Positions 1-12,117 of a DNA stretch of 64,000 bases are shown here, in pieces. The DNA comes from Symsagittifera roscoffensis (lineage: Eukaryota > Xenacoelomorpha > Acoela > Convolutidae), in assembly GCF_963678635.1 (NCBI RefSeq), contig NW_026971731.1, positions 62,001 to 126,000 of the forward strand. The letters are read 5' to 3'. The translations under genes were made by a program, and so were the position numbers. Below the pieces are notes generated by a model. That model worked only from the letters and a program-made list of their open reading frames with translations, searched no databases and had not been told where the DNA came from. Position 1 is the first letter of the stretch; every line of letters begins with the position of its first letter.

Positions 1-4
1 TTCG

Positions 5-472
5 TCACCTGGGGTGTGCGTTGAGCTCATTTTTTCGTTCAATGACTGTTAATATGTAATTATTAATGTGTCGAATTGGTTGATTCCAATTGTATAAGTG
101 TACTGGTTTGTGTTTATACTGCTTTTTTATTCTTCTTTTTCCTCTTTGTGATGAATTTGAAGTTGTTTCTGAGTCAGAGAAATATAATTGATCGTGAATT
201 GGGCAATTTTTATCTATTGATTCTTTCAGTTTGTAAAGTTCGTCTAAACTGTTGGTTTCTGATTCTGAAAATGCGTTTCGGTTTTTTGAAAATCTTTTTC
301 GTGTTATTTGTCTTTGTTTCGTTATTATTTTTCTCTTTAGTGTTTGTCGTTTTGTTCGAATGTATCCAACTGTTTGTGTATGAGGTGTGATTACAAGGTC
401 GTATTTTTTGTTATCTATTTCACAATTGTGTAAAACGATTGTTTGTTTATTTCCTAGGTTTTTAAATGACAT
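5..472 (-). CDS. Basic hypothetical protein, 155 codons
   Basis: Open frame from ATG at 472 to a TGA at 7-5. The product is Lys/Arg/Ser/Asn-rich, with a highly basic stretch around residues 38-62 and a Ser/Asp/Glu segment (residues 66-108) ending in a basic RGKRRIKK motif. I see no catalytic motif, signal peptide or membrane segment. A clean frame of this length in such AT-rich DNA is suggestive of former coding but not decisive. It could be an exon or the basic tail of a retroelement protein. An overlapping plus-strand frame at 76-390 is low-complexity Phe/Leu/Val and is treated as its shadow. Confidence 0.3.
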   Translation of the reverse strand: MSFKNLGNKQTIVLHNCEIDNKKYDLVITPHTQTVGYIRTKRQTLKRKIITKQRQITRKRFSKNRNAFSESETNSLDELYKLKESIDKNCPIHDQLYFSDSETTSNSSQRGKRRIKKQYKHKPVHLYNWNQPIRHINNYILTVIERKNELNAHPR

Positions 473-1726
473 AAGGTTTAGGATGACGGATGCAAAAGGG
501 TATTAGGTGAATTCTAATTGCTTAAACTGTTAGTCCTTACGATTTTTTGGTTAGCTTAACCTGGGTCTATTTGTTCAGGGTTGGAGAGAAAAGTATATCT
601 ATTCCGAAGAATGATTTTTACTTTCTCGTGACTAGTATAAGTTAAGGTGTTAACTTACTTAATCTTACTTAGGGGTAGTGATTGTGTTCAAGGGTTGGAG
701 AATAGTAAATCGATCCACAAGGTTCAGGTATAATTAGAACGCGAGTAGTTCGTTAGATACTATTTTAAACTTACTAAGTCTAAGATTTATCCTGGGTCTG
801 GTAAGAGGGGGGGGGGGTCAAGTGAAGGATGAATAACCGAAGTTCTTCACTGTTTATCCTAATTTGAATGATTAGTTTTGTTTTAAAAATTTCTATTAGT
901 CTTAGGTCTTTAGAAAGGGTTGGACAGTGAATCGACGTTTGAGGTCGTTAGACACTAATTAAGTGGGTGGGGGAGAACAAAGTTGTTCTGTTTGATCCAA
1001 GGATAAGCCTTGATGATCAAATTTGAAATTTAATTAAGTAGAAAATGATTTAAGATCCAAGGATAAGCCTTGATGATCTGATTTTAAAATTAAGTGAATT
1101 TAAGTTTTAATAAGATTTAAATTTGTGTAAAGGAAAGATTTAGTGTTTTATGATATTAGTGGGTTTATGATTGCTGTTATGTTTCAGGTGATAAAGCTGG
1201 AACAACAGGATGATTTATGATTACTAACCATTTATTGTCATGCTACTAATTTTTATTTTATTTTCCAATAAATATTTTTCAAACATGTTTTATATATTAC
1301 TGCAGAGTTTTGGGAAAACGATCTGAGATCTTTTTATCAATCGTTATTGTATATTATTAATTTTGTTTAGCGCCTGAAATGATTTTGAAGATTAACTTCA
1401 AGGTTTTATGTTTGCAAATGGAAATCTAAATTCATTGCGAGTAGTATTCTAAATATAAAAGTTTGTTCTGGCTTTTGCCGAACTATCATATAACTATATG
1501 GCAAGTTTCTATTTTGTCGTATGTCGTCTCTGGTTCGAGGTCTTCTTCCAATTCCGGGTAGTTCTGTTATGGTTCGGAATATTGGCTCTGATCTATTGAG
1601 TCGTAGAGACATTTCGATTAAATTATTGTCGTATAACATTTTGGAAATGTTTTTGTCTAATTTCTAATCTATTTTGGTTAATTCTAATCTATTAAGGTCT
1701 TGTTCGAGACTTATGGTCGCACCAGA
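473..1726. other. Non-coding AT-rich stretch with short repeats
   Basis: No convincing gene. The phrase AAGGGTTGGA or GGGTTGGAGA recurs near 579, 690 and 916, an 11-base G tract lies at about 807-817, and a 25-bp direct repeat lies at 994-1078. A minus-strand frame at 1406-1639 has no recognisable motif. Confidence 0.5.
994..1078. repeat. Two 25-bp direct repeats, 60-bp period
   Basis: The same 25 bases, starting GATCCAAGG and ending TGATGATC, occur at 994-1018 and 1054-1078. Each copy contains an imperfect dyad AAGG...CCTT. Function unknown. Confidence 0.8.
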
Positions 1727-2138
1727 TGAGTTAGGACTGGAGTGCATAACTCATAGAGTAATTTCGGATAGGGTACACCGTCTGCTCATCACGCTATCTT
1801 ATTTTCGGCCGGATAGATTCGTGCAACTTCTTAGTCTAATACCGATCCTAATCTTACTCTTATACTATCTAGTCTCATGTTGTTTAACTAGTCTCTGCTA
1901 GGCTCAATAGATCTAGGGTATACTGGTTTATTGCGGCTGCTGAAGTACTCGGGAGAGTTCAACTAATTTCTAAGTTAAATTCAAATCTCTCTGGTGCTGA
2001 AATTACAAGTAACTTCAGCACTTACAAATAAGTGGGTTGTTAGTTAGATGGATCATGATTGGTTAATATTAAATACTTTACATTGGTAAAACATTTAATT
2101 TATCCAATCATAAAATATAGTTTAGATCAGGTTCCACC
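1727..2138 (+). mobile_element. LTR-like fragment of family C, plus orientation
   Basis: This segment, starting TGAGTTAGG, matches in inverted orientation the inserts at 24248-23836 and 28715-28303. Shared landmarks are the TCCGGCCGAAAATAAG region, the AGACTAGTTAAAC region and the segment ending in GATCAGGTTCCACC. The match stops near 2138, while the other copies continue for about 660 bp. It starts with TG and has a perfect 8-bp hairpin, GTGCTGAA with TTCAGCAC, near 2000-2030. I read it as a solo or truncated LTR of an unidentified element. A 75-codon frame inside it (1674-1901) is a by-product. Confidence 0.6.
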
Positions 2139-3987
2139 GAGGTTGATCCCCCATCTTCAGTAACGTCAATTTGAATTGATTAGATGATGTCGCCTTTCTC
2201 ATCTAAAAAATTCCATCTAGAAGTGGATGTGGATCAAAAAAACCTTTGATATTTTATCATACAACGTTAAGCATAATATTGATATTTTGAAAAAATTTAG
2301 CTTTCCTTTCTTTGTCAGGCTTCGAAGCTCAAAACTTGCTTGAAAACTAAATTCTCTGATTGAATAATTTTCTCAAAGAGACCTCAATTAGCCGGATAAC
2401 TCTAATTTGTACATAATAAAGGTTCTGAGAATTATGAAATGTCTATTTCAACAACAAGAAAATCAGTTCGATTTTGTAAGTAGTAGATGTTGGAGGTTAA
2501 GTGGGGGGAGGGGGTGTGTGGGGGAGGATGGCGGGTTGAATGATGCATGGAAGACCCTAGGTATTAAGTTACGTTATAGACTTCGGGTCTTCCATGCTAT
2601 GTATAGAGTATAGAGTATACAATGTATTAAGATAGGGAATACCGATAGTAAGGTTTTTGGTTTTTGTGTGGAAATGTCTAGTTTTTTTGCAAAAAGCTTG
2701 GCGCGCGTTATCTAATTAGGAATAATTAATTGTTAATCACTTGAAGATTGTAAGATTAAAGTTATATTTTCAGTTTTTTGGTGCATGGTAAGTCAATGCT
2801 AAGAGTTTTTGGGTAAAAACTCGGAATTTTTGTTAAAAAATTTTCAAAAACACTTCAAAACATTATAATAAGATTAGCTATTGTTTGATTTAGTTTAATA
2901 GATAATCTTACTTTATATATAATTGAATCAATGCAGAAACCTACAGAGACTTCGAAAAAAGTCAAAATTTTGAGAAAACTTGCCAAAATTTCAAGTGTAT
3001 GGAAAAAATTGCATAGCTTTCAAGTTCTGGAAAAAGTTTGCAAAATCTTATAGTTTTGGTAAATTTTATTGTTGTATCTGATCTAGTTGAAAACAAAAAT
3101 ACATAAACGTGAAAAAATTTTTCGATTTTTCCAAAATTATTAAACACGATGGGTTTTAGCCTTATTTGAGCTAGAAAGTGGGCTATATAATGCTCTCAAC
3201 ATTAACATTAAAGCTCATAACAGCTGAATCATTGATAAAACTTCTCGTATTTCAAAATTAGTTTAGGGAAAATAATGAAATTAATCGTAATTTTTGAAAA
3301 AGTATAGTAAAAATTAATAAAATCTGTCCAAAATTTTCCATTTTCAATTTTTTTTGGTTATCAACTGATTTTTTTATCCTTCAGGGTGAATTGAAATTGA
3401 ATTTGAAAATTCAAATGAACCTTAAGGGCAATACTCTACGAAATTTGCAGATCAAACTCCATGATTTAACTCCTCTTCAGTTTTTTTCTCAATGATTAAC
3501 CAAATTTGTACAAAAATTACAACTTCTGAGAAATTTTCACGTTAATGATAATGAATTGTGGATCAATGATGAACAATGAACAGTTAATTGCTAAAATTGA
3601 CTAAAAATGGGATAAATTTTGTCTAAAAGTTTCTTCGATATTCGTTCAAATTCAAAACAATCTTCTTCATAACTGATGATTATCTCTCTGTTACTTCTGC
3701 AACATAATTTTCATGATTTTCCGAAGAAACGTTCTATGTTTTTTATGGTTGTTTTTGCTTCCTGCTTAATGCATGTTTTTGCTTTTGAGCACATTTTGGA
3801 AGAAAATTTAGTCAGAACTGGAGAATTTAGGAGGAAAACAGTATCAATTGAACGAACAATTTACTGGCAGAGATGAAATTAGAACTGATACCGTCTGATT
3901 GTTTTTGATGAAAAATGTAAATGTCTTCCTCGAAGTTCACTTGTTCAGGGCAACCGTTATCTATATAAGCAAAACTACAACTTTTGG
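2139..3987. other. AT-rich stretch without a recognisable gene
   Basis: Many short A and T runs and no coherent coding frame. A G-rich block at 2503-2534 could form a G-quadruplex. Short frames near 2407-2613, 2962-3147 and 3676-3876 have no motif and no match elsewhere in the window. Confidence 0.5.
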
Positions 3988-5466
3988 GATCAATAACTAT
4001 CACTTTTCTTGCAAAATAATTATTAAATCACTTTTTATTCTTAATTTATGACGGAAGTTTTCTCAAAAATATCCAAGTGAGAAAGAATTGATGCTAGTTA
4101 AAACATTCAAAATTAGATGTACAAATTGAGAATATAGAGGTGTTTTTTCTTTATTCAAGATTAAATTAAGAGGAGCTCTATTAGTTATAATCTGAAAATC
4201 TCAGGAAATAAGCAAGGAAACATACTTCATAATATCTACAATAAAAAAACTTCTGAAGGAGCGCGTCTCAAAAAATTGATTTAGCAAAGCAAATCGAGTT
4301 GCAAACTGGACCAATTGTACAGTTTTCCGAATTTTAATAAGCAAAAAACTCTATAGTAAAAATAATGAAATGTAGATCTTGAAAGCAAGTTTTTGATTTA
4401 TGCTTCAGGTATCAGCAATCAGAAGATGTCGGATTGGGTTTACTTTAGAAAAATTATCCTCAAAACATCTAATTTTTCAAATAAACTACCTAATATATCA
4501 AATGAAAACAAAAATAGCTAATGAATTACGCCTAAATAAAACTTTGATAATTTTTATGTCGGATTTTTTCTTAAGAAAATTATCCCAAAACTACTAAAGA
4601 ATTAAATTGAGTTTCTATCTGAAATCAGCATTTTCTTTGTTTCTTCTTCACCTACTATCCACCAAGTTAATCCAATTTGAACAAAATGTTTCTTGAAAAT
4701 TGAACTTTAGATGGAAAAACGTATCGTTTCAACAAACGTTCAATAATCCGAAGCTGAATTAACACCATAAATCCTTTGCTAAAAGTCTATAAATGATTTT
4801 CTCATCCTCATAACAAATTATTCATGTTTCAAAAAGCGAATTGATATTTTAGAGTAAATTTTTAGCGGAGAATGATGTATATCATTATCTTGAAATTTTC
4901 AAAATTTAGCAAAAACATACAATTCAACTTTTTTCCAGGTCATTTATCAATTTGTCTTCTGAAACCATCAAAAAATAGAAGAAAAGCTTAATTCTTGATA
5001 ATTCAAACCCCATTATCTGCTTAAAAACGCTCTATTCTATGAAGCTTGTTACAAGCACTAAACAAGGAAAACTTTAAAATAGTAACTACAAAAAACCATT
5101 CAGTTAGTTGATGTATACAAATATCCAAGTTTTACAATTTTTAAGCAGGTAATTAACTACTCATTAGCGTATGTTATGCACTTTTAATACAAATTTATCG
5201 CAACAAAATCTCCGCAAGCTTTTAACCAAGGGAGTTTTTACTGTTAATTAAAGGTTTTCGAATCGAGTTCCATGGAAAGTTTCACGACAATTTGAACTCG
5301 ATTTTTTCTGTATTTTATTCAAAGCTTTTGACAAAACAAATGACAGTTGAGGTATTGTGATGAAAACACTGTATAATTTCTGACTAATTTTATCACAATT
5401 GTTTGGACTTTTCAGATTCAGTAAAAACTGATCTTGATAGTATTTTTAAAAAAATCTTAATTTTAC

Positions 5467-5694
5467 CTTTTCTTGAAGTCTGATTGGAGACTGCTGAGCA
5501 CAAAAATTAACATTGTGTTGACAATGCTTCTTCTTGAAATGATTAGTTAGTTCCTCGCTGCTATAAGTTTAAAAGTTACAATTCAAACACTCCAAAACAC
5601 CACAGGTTCTACGATATCTTGATGCGTGTAAGTGATTGTATTCTCTGCCACATTCAAGACATGCAATTTTTTCGTTTCTACTCAGTTGCGGCAT
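5467..5694 (-). pseudogene. Zinc-finger exon, left-arm copy
   Basis: ATG at 5694 opens a 76-codon exon ending AAG at 5467, followed by an intron-like GTAAAA. The product starts MPQLSRNEK, has a C-x2-C pair (CLEC), a basic HASRYRRTC segment, then a C2H2 finger of the form C-x2-C-x12-H-x4-H. A TAA at 5571-5569 replaces the Tyr codon found in the right-arm copy. By position and orientation relative to the PolB remnant beyond the other arm, it may be the N-terminal exon of the Maverick polymerase gene, but it could equally be an independent DNA-binding protein. Confidence 0.6.
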
Positions 5695-6225
5695 TTAACG
5701 AAAGAACTTGAGAATAAATAGGAGATATTGAATGTCCCAATATTTTAGATGAGAAGGGTTGAATAGCCTCAAAAATGAATAAAAGTAAGAAAAAACTGCA
5801 ATTTTTGGAACCAATTGTTGGTAACATGAAAGAAATCAGAATGGATAAATTCTATTTGGTCAAGTTGAAAAAATCATCCAATATAACCAGGGACAAATCA
5901 AAAAGTTTGGTATCAACCAATCAGAATTGAGCATATCTTAAAAAAGAAATTTTCATCTTTTTTAATATCAACTGATCAGAGTCGAGCATGGTTTATTAGG
6001 AATTTTTTATCTTTTTGATATCAACCAATCAGAATCGAGACTTTCTTTACAGGTTTTCTATGTAGTTTTAAGCAATCAGAATGGAGTAATCTTAGATTTT
6101 AAAACATTTTATAGATCAGAACGAAGCAATGTTTATGAATCTTCTCAATCAATCATTTTTACTATAAAATTTTCTAACATAACTAACATATACCTTTTAC
6201 GCCCAAATGAGATTTTTCGTCTAAT

Positions 6226-6781
6226 TTAAACAACTTTTTCGATACTCAAATCAAATTTTGAAATTTCTATCAAAGTTTCATTGATTTGTTCTATTTCTAA
6301 CCAGTGAAAAGAGAAATTACCAAAACATACGTTTTTTATCGTTTTTTTTTTGGTATTTTGTAGTATATACAACGGGAATTCTATTAAATTTGGATAAAAG
6401 ATCAAAAGATATTCTGATAAATCTAGATTTTGTATTTGTATCAAATTGAATACGGTAATCGAATTGATGTTCCTTATCTCCAATTCTTTTTTCATTTGCT
6501 CCTCCGTTGTTCTGTTTTTTACTGATCGACCACTCAATCTGAGTTAACTCTTCTAAATAAAAACTTTAATGATAATTCTGGCAGTTTTCTTCCTTTTTGT
6601 AGTCTCCTCTACATCTTTTTAACAAAATTATTGAACTTTCTGTCTTTCTATACAAGTTAAAACTAATATAATATCCATCAACGTCATCTGTCCACCACTC
6701 TTTAAATTTTTTGTAGTAGTTCAATCTCAAAATCTGATAAACTTCCATTTCAGACTTTGAAAACGCGTTTGATAGAAACAT
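6226..6781 (-). pseudogene. Unknown 184-codon gene, left-arm copy
   Basis: ATG at 6781 starts a product beginning MFLSNAFSKSEMEVY, with a Trp-rich EWWTDDVDG motif near residue 28. The right-arm copy reads through in one frame to a C-terminus ending RIEKVV. Here the homologous C-terminal part is split by indels, including one in an A-run near 6342-6352, and finishes SIEKVV at 6226. No known domain, signal peptide or membrane segment is visible. Preservation in both arms suggests it was a real gene of the mobile element. Confidence 0.55.
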
Positions 6782-7291
6782 TCATCCGACTAAAGTAAGG
6801 AAGAATTTTAAAAATCTTGAATTGTTTTTATCATTTTTAAAGTACTTTGTAATAAAAATCACCATAAAAACTTTTAACGTATTTAGAGTCTAATTAGTTT
6901 TAAGAAAATTCTTGCAGCCAATCAAAACCTCAAATTACGGTGAAAAAAGTTGAAAACAAACCAATTGAATAAAGGAATTTGAAAATTTTGATAAGGTTTT
7001 GAACTATCTTATTGTTTGTAATTTTGTTCAAATCAGACCAAATTTATTTAAGTTTAGATAAAACAGCGTTTGGAGAAAAAAAATTTCTGTAATTTCCTAC
7101 GCAGTTTTTTGACAATTAACAGATAATTGGTTTTTTTTATGGCAATTTGGAGAAAATTATATGTTTTGTCTGAATTTTCCTCGGATATCATACCTCTACG
7201 AAAGTTCTGGAATTTTCCAGAAAATTTCAACCAATCAGAACTAAGCAGTTTCCAGACAAAACTTTGGATCCAAATTATTCATTTTTGAAGA

Positions 7292-7805
7292 ATGTCAATT
7301 AAAAAGCATTTGAACTTTCTTGAATTACTCTACCAGAAAAAAGAAAATATTCCGTGTGATTTCCTTATTGATGAAATAGATATAGATTCTTACTTTTTTC
7401 ACAGTTTTTTGGACGTTTGTTTTGTCCAAAATAGAGTTATTCGACTAAGTTTAGGTCTCTTTAGGGAAAGTTACTCAATCAAAGAGTTTTTTTTGATCCA
7501 CAGATTGCGTATCAAAGCTATAATTTTACTGCTGAGTTACACTTGACTAGAAAAGAATTTTTTTTATTTTAGAAAATTTGAAGTTCTTTTTTATTAACTA
7601 TGATACGTACGATAATATTTCAAAGACTCTTTTTATTCCATATCCAACTCCCAAATTTGTTAAAACTCCCCAGCAAAGTTCTTTATCACTCCATTTTTTT
7701 AAAGACTTTCAAAGTTCAAAATCTTGCATGATCAGGTTTGGTATCAGATTTCCAGAGATTTGCTTTGAAAAATTCATCAACTTTGAGTTATCGTCTCAAA
7801 TCTAA
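7292..7805 (+). CDS. Weak hypothetical ORF pair in the spacer
   Basis: Two short open frames, 7292-7546 (84 codons) and 7578-7805 (75 codons), lie in tandem in different frames just inside the left arm. The first is Leu/Ile/Phe-rich with an acidic DEIDIDSYF segment. The second has a Pro-rich FIPYPTPKF stretch. They could be pieces of one decayed gene. No family recognised, and no second copy exists in the window to support coding. Confidence 0.25.
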
Positions 7806-8425
7806 ATCAAAATCAAAGAACTTGACTATCTACTGAAACTCAACAATCAGCAATTTTTCATCAATTATCTACAAAAAATCTACTACTATCTACTATAATT
7901 TGATCAGGAGACTTGCAGAGATGCTACTTTTATAAATTTTTTCTTCTTTTGTACTTATATCGGCAATATTTCTTAATTTACAGCAAACAACTTTTGGTCA
8001 TTTATTTTTGAGATTGCTTTTGTGTATTTTTTTACTTATTTGGAAGACTTAATTCCTTAAAAGGTAAATCATTGTCTGCTTGGATACGACAACTTGAACA
8101 AAATGGATCATTTTGTGATTGAAAACGACAAGGTGTAAAATGGAGATTTGTTTCCGATTGGACCCGAGTTTTCTATAAGAAATCCATAAAAGGAAACTGA
8201 AATCTGATTGGAAACGACCACAATCCAAATAAGGAAAATTAATTCTGATTGGTTAAAACCACACATTCCAGTTGAAGGTAACCCTAACTCCTAACTAAAA
8301 ATCATTTTTTTTCTCTTAACTACCGTCAACTACCTCCTCTCTCAGCCCTAATTACCCTAATTTCAACTTATCTTCCGGTAGCTACCCTTCTATCACCTCT
8401 TTCTTGTTTTCACTCTTTATTTCAG

Positions 8426-8938
8426 TTTAATGCTCAAAATGATCATCTCAGTGCAAAACAGCAACCTCTTGTACTCTGTGGAATTTTCGCCTGATCTAGT
8501 ACAAATTCAATGCGAAAAACAGTATCTGGAAATTTTCTGGCACGAATGGACATCCCAATTCAAGTCTGGCACACGGTGGAAAAGATGCAAATGGATTTCA
8601 ACGAACATCATATGATGCACGTTCCCATCACAGAGAACCAAGTTGGAACAATGCAAATGATGGGGGAAGTTTCTGATCATGTGGGAATGAACTATCCCGA
8701 GATTCCGGACTCAAGATTTGTGGCTCAACCAGTCGACGACTTCCTTTTTCCTTGGGAGGAGGAAGGATCAGTCGAAAACCCGATCACAATAGATGAAGAT
8801 GAGGGTTTCTCAGAAACAATGACGCCTCAAAACACTCCTCCACAACAACCACCAGCAATGGAACCTCGTCCAGCTCTGCGTTCTATAGAGAACCTCCAGA
8901 ACTCTTCCGCTGCTCGACAGCTCTTTGATTTGTAAATA
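8426..8938 (+). pseudogene. Terminal exon of an acidic Pro/Gln-rich protein
   Basis: A pyrimidine-rich tract ending TTTATTTCAG at 8425 is a good 3' splice site. From 8426 the frame codes until TAA near 8938, broken only by a TGA at 8492-8494. The downstream open part (MRKTV... from 8510) includes QVWHTVEKMQ, an acidic ITIDEDEGF segment, Gln/Pro-rich TPQNTPPQQPP and a C-terminus RQLFDL. AATAAA overlaps the stop region at about 8934-8941, as expected for a polyadenylation signal. Base composition is richer in G+C than the surroundings. It may be a host gene captured by, or interrupted by, the element. Function unknown. Confidence 0.5.
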
Positions 8939-9732
8939 AATTCTTTATTATCTTGTTTTTTGTAATTTAATGTTTTTTGCATCCTGTGATTTTTGGTTAA
9001 AGAGATAGGAACAAAGAATTAAGATCATTGAAAAATTTGTTTAAAAAATTGTAAAATGTATTTTCAAAAATCAAACTAATTTTACAATTAGTAAATAATT
9101 TCGAAAAAAAGTTTTATCGTAAGATGATAAAAAAGTTGAATCATCTTCGATATTTGTGAAAAACTGTAGAACTTTTTCGCACACAAGATAAGAAATCACT
9201 ACAATTTTTGCACACAGGTTAAAAACTTTAAAATAATTTTGCACCATTCAAAAATTTTCATAATATTTTTTGCATACTTGTTAAAAAATCAAAGAATATC
9301 TCGCAATTTCAGAAAAGTTTCATTACTTTTTTTTTTGCTTTTTAAAGAAAACCGTAACAAGATTTTCTTGCAATGCTAAAAATTAATGTTTAAGAATTTC
9401 TTTGTTTTACGTTTGATCAAAAAACAAATCTACTTTTGCATGTATCTAAATCAAAATCATCAGAGAAACAGTGAATAAAGAGTAGGAAAAACATTCAAAG
9501 TCAATGATACTGATAGTTTCTAAACAATAAAAAAAAATGTTAGGTTTTGCAAATGTTGATGTTTTTTTTCAAATATGAAAAAGTTGCAATCTGCATTAAT
9601 TTGTCTACGCATACAAGTTATAAAATGATTGATTTTTTTTGCATCTTGTAAAAAAATATCACACATTTTTTCGTTGAAAAGCAGATGAATTGAAATTTAA
9701 TTAACCTTGACTCGATTTTTATGAAAAAATAA

Positions 9733-10178
9733 TCAAAAATTAATAGAAAAATTGACACGCTCACTATTTACAGAACCAGAACCATCAATAAAACAACGAA
9801 TTATTTTGAACAAATCAGATTCATATTTTGAGTTTCGTACTTTTCGAATTCTGTCTAAAATTGCTGAGCGTTTGCGTAGATGCAAGTTTTTGATTAGAAC
9901 TAAGATAATTTTTTTTAAAATTTTTTGCAAACAAGTCGTTTGCTTGATACGCTTGGTATTTTTTCTGCTCATTTCCATCGTAAATTTTGCTGAACTCCAC
10001 AAATAAGCTGACTGAAGACTTCCCCACTTGATGTGACAGTACTCGAGAAGAATCTGTGCTTGTACAAAGTGTAAAGACAATCAATTTCTTGATATATGTG
10101 TTGATATTTGTCTAATCTCTGAAGAATTTGGCTAAGAGATGTTCCAATTAAAATTATATGAAATTTGCAATTTCCCAA
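9733..10178 (-). pseudogene. Decayed basic protein in the spacer
   Basis: Two overlapping frames fit one decayed gene. ATG at 10178 gives MGNCKFHIILIGTSLSQILQ, and after a shift near 10060 the frame ending at 9733 continues with LEYCHIKWGSLQSAYLW and a Lys/Arg-rich C-terminal half. The total would be about 148 residues. No recognisable motif. It lies on the strand opposite its neighbours, as is common in Maverick gene sets. Confidence 0.35.
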
Positions 10179-10530
10179 GGAACAGAAAAAGTTGTGAGTA
10201 GAGACGCAATAATCTTAGGTTACTATGTATTTTTCGTAAAATTCGTTGGAAACAGAAATAAACAATGATTTACTATTATAATCTGAATAAAAGCTGGAAA
10301 GAGCTTGACACATAGCAGCTGCCATTGGGAGAAATGATTTTTGCAGAAAATGATGGAGTTATATAGTAGTAGTAACGCCTACGCAGCTTCCATATAGTGA
10401 AATCCTTCCATATTTGGTACTACTTCCATATATGGAAATGGCGATGACTCATACTGCTTACTTCCATTTTCATTTAATCTCAAAATCATTTCTCTCATTT
10501 CTCCTCATCTGATCAGTTTGTTCTTTAAAA

Positions 10531-11071
10531 TGTATTCGAGAAAAATTGATATTCCCAACTACAATGAATTTTCAAAAAATCAAAAAAAAATGGGAGATTT
10601 GTTTGGTTATGAAAATCTTACAAGGGGAAAATATACTTGGAACCGTGCTTTCAACTATTAAAAATATATGATTTGGGACAATTTGAAAAGTCTCAGGAAG
10701 TATATCGTAGTGAAAAAGAAGGAGAAGCAATATAGGCAACTCGGAACAGTGTTATTCACGATGCTGAAAATCTTGGACTCGTTCCTATATATGAAGCAAA
10801 AACTGGCAAAGAATCAACTATGGATCAGGAGCTCGACATCTGTAATAGAGTATATGAAATATCAACATAAAACATGAGAAGAGCGTGTGTCACAATCAAG
10901 AAGTACAGTGTGAACAAGCCTCCCTACATTCAAATTCGACTCTTCACTGCAAAAGTGAATGAAGCGATGAAACAAGTTGTATATGTCAACTATAATTTGA
11001 ATGAATTCAAAGAAATGTCCCAAATATTGAGAGACTTTATGTTTGTTGATAATTGTAAACCTGAGTAAAGC
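10531..11071 (+). pseudogene. Unknown gene of about 180 codons, decayed
   Basis: ATG at 10531 starts MYSRKIDIPNYNEFSKN. A frameshift near 10660 moves coding to the frame that ends at 11068 with DFMFVDNCKPE. In that frame TAG at about 10733 and TAA at 10868 are internal stops. The best-preserved part contains GLVPIYEAKTGKES, DQELDICNRVYEIS and QVVYVNYNLNEFKEM. The protein-like composition and continuity across the stops indicate a former gene. No family recognised. It ends about 80 bp before the right inverted-repeat arm. Confidence 0.5.
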
Positions 11072-11559
11072 TTTGTGATGTTTTTTTGTATGTTTGATAA
11101 TTGAAAAATTATTGGTTCAAAACTAATTTTTTTCACTGAATTGTACATTTAGAGGTATGATATCCGAGGAAAATTCAGACAAAACTTACAATTTACTCCA
11201 AATTGCCATAAAATATTAACCAATTATCAGTTAATTGTCAAGTTACTGCGTAGGAAATTACAGACATTTTTTAAAATCCAAATGCTGTTTTATCTAAACT
11301 TAAGTAAGTTTGGTCTGATTTGAACAAACTTACAAACAATATGATAGTTTAAAACCTTATCATTTTTTTAAAATCCTTTTTTTATTTGGTTTTTTTTCAA
11401 ATTTTTTCACCATAATTTTAGATTTTGATTGGCTACAAGAATTTTCTTAAAACTAATTAGACTGTAAATAAAGAAAATTATTTATGGTGATTTTTGTTGC
11501 AAACTACTTTAAAAATGATAAAAAACATTTAAAATTCTTCGTTTATTTTAGTCAGAAGA

Positions 11560-12117
11560 ATGTTTCTATCAAACGCGTTTTCAATGTCTGAAATGGAAAT
11601 TTATCAGATTTTAAGGTTGAACTACTACAAAAAATTAAAAGAGTGGTGGGCAGATGACGTTGATGGAGAATGTATTAGTTTTGACTTGTTTAGAAACACA
11701 GAAAGTTCAATAATTTTGTTCAAAAGATGGATAGGAGATTAGAAAAACGAAGAGTACTGCCAGATTTATCAACAATATTTTTATATAGAAGAGTTAACTC
11801 AGATTGAGTGGTCGATCAGTAAAAAACAAAACAACGGAAGAGCCTATGAAACAAAAAATGGAGATAAGGAACATCAATTCGATTACTGTTTTGAATTTGA
11901 TACAAATACAAAATCCAGATTTGTCAGAATATCTTTTGATCGTTTATCCAAATTTAATAGACTTCCAGTTGTATATACTACGATATACCAAAAAGAAAAC
12001 GTTAAAAACGTATATTTTGGTAACTTCTTTTTTCAATGGTTAGAAATAGAACAAATCATGGAAATTTTGATAGAAATTTCAAAATTTGATTTGAGGATCG
12101 AAAAAGTAGTATAATCT
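11560..12117 (+). pseudogene. Unknown 184-codon gene, right-arm copy
   Basis: ATG at 11560 begins MFLSNAFSMSEMEIY. The same frame runs to TAA at 12115-12117 and is broken only by TAG at 11740-11742, where the left-arm copy has TAC. After the stop the frame contains YIEELTQIEWSISKKQ, FDTNTKSRFVRISFD, FNRLPVVYTT and WLEIEQI near the end. This copy defines the true frame: the apparent MSGRS frame at 11804 is an out-of-frame shadow. The mix of charged and aromatic residues suggests a soluble protein. No known domain recognised. Confidence 0.6.

Larger units (their letters stand above)
3988..7198 (+). repeat. Left arm of 3.2-kb inverted repeat
   Basis: The arm is the diverged reverse complement of 11150-14338. 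The outer end GATCAATAACTATCACT (3988-4004) matches the complement of 14322-14338, and the inner end TCATACCTCTA (7188-7198) matches the complement at 11150-11160. Both arms carry the same two small genes. Many indels and substitutions separate the arms, so the inversion is old. Confidence 0.88.

Noticed and set aside
1674..1901. 75-codon frame inside the family-C fragment
   Set aside because: The homologous minus-strand frames at 24325-24104 and 28792-28571 are fusions of accessory ORF and insert, so coding is accidental.
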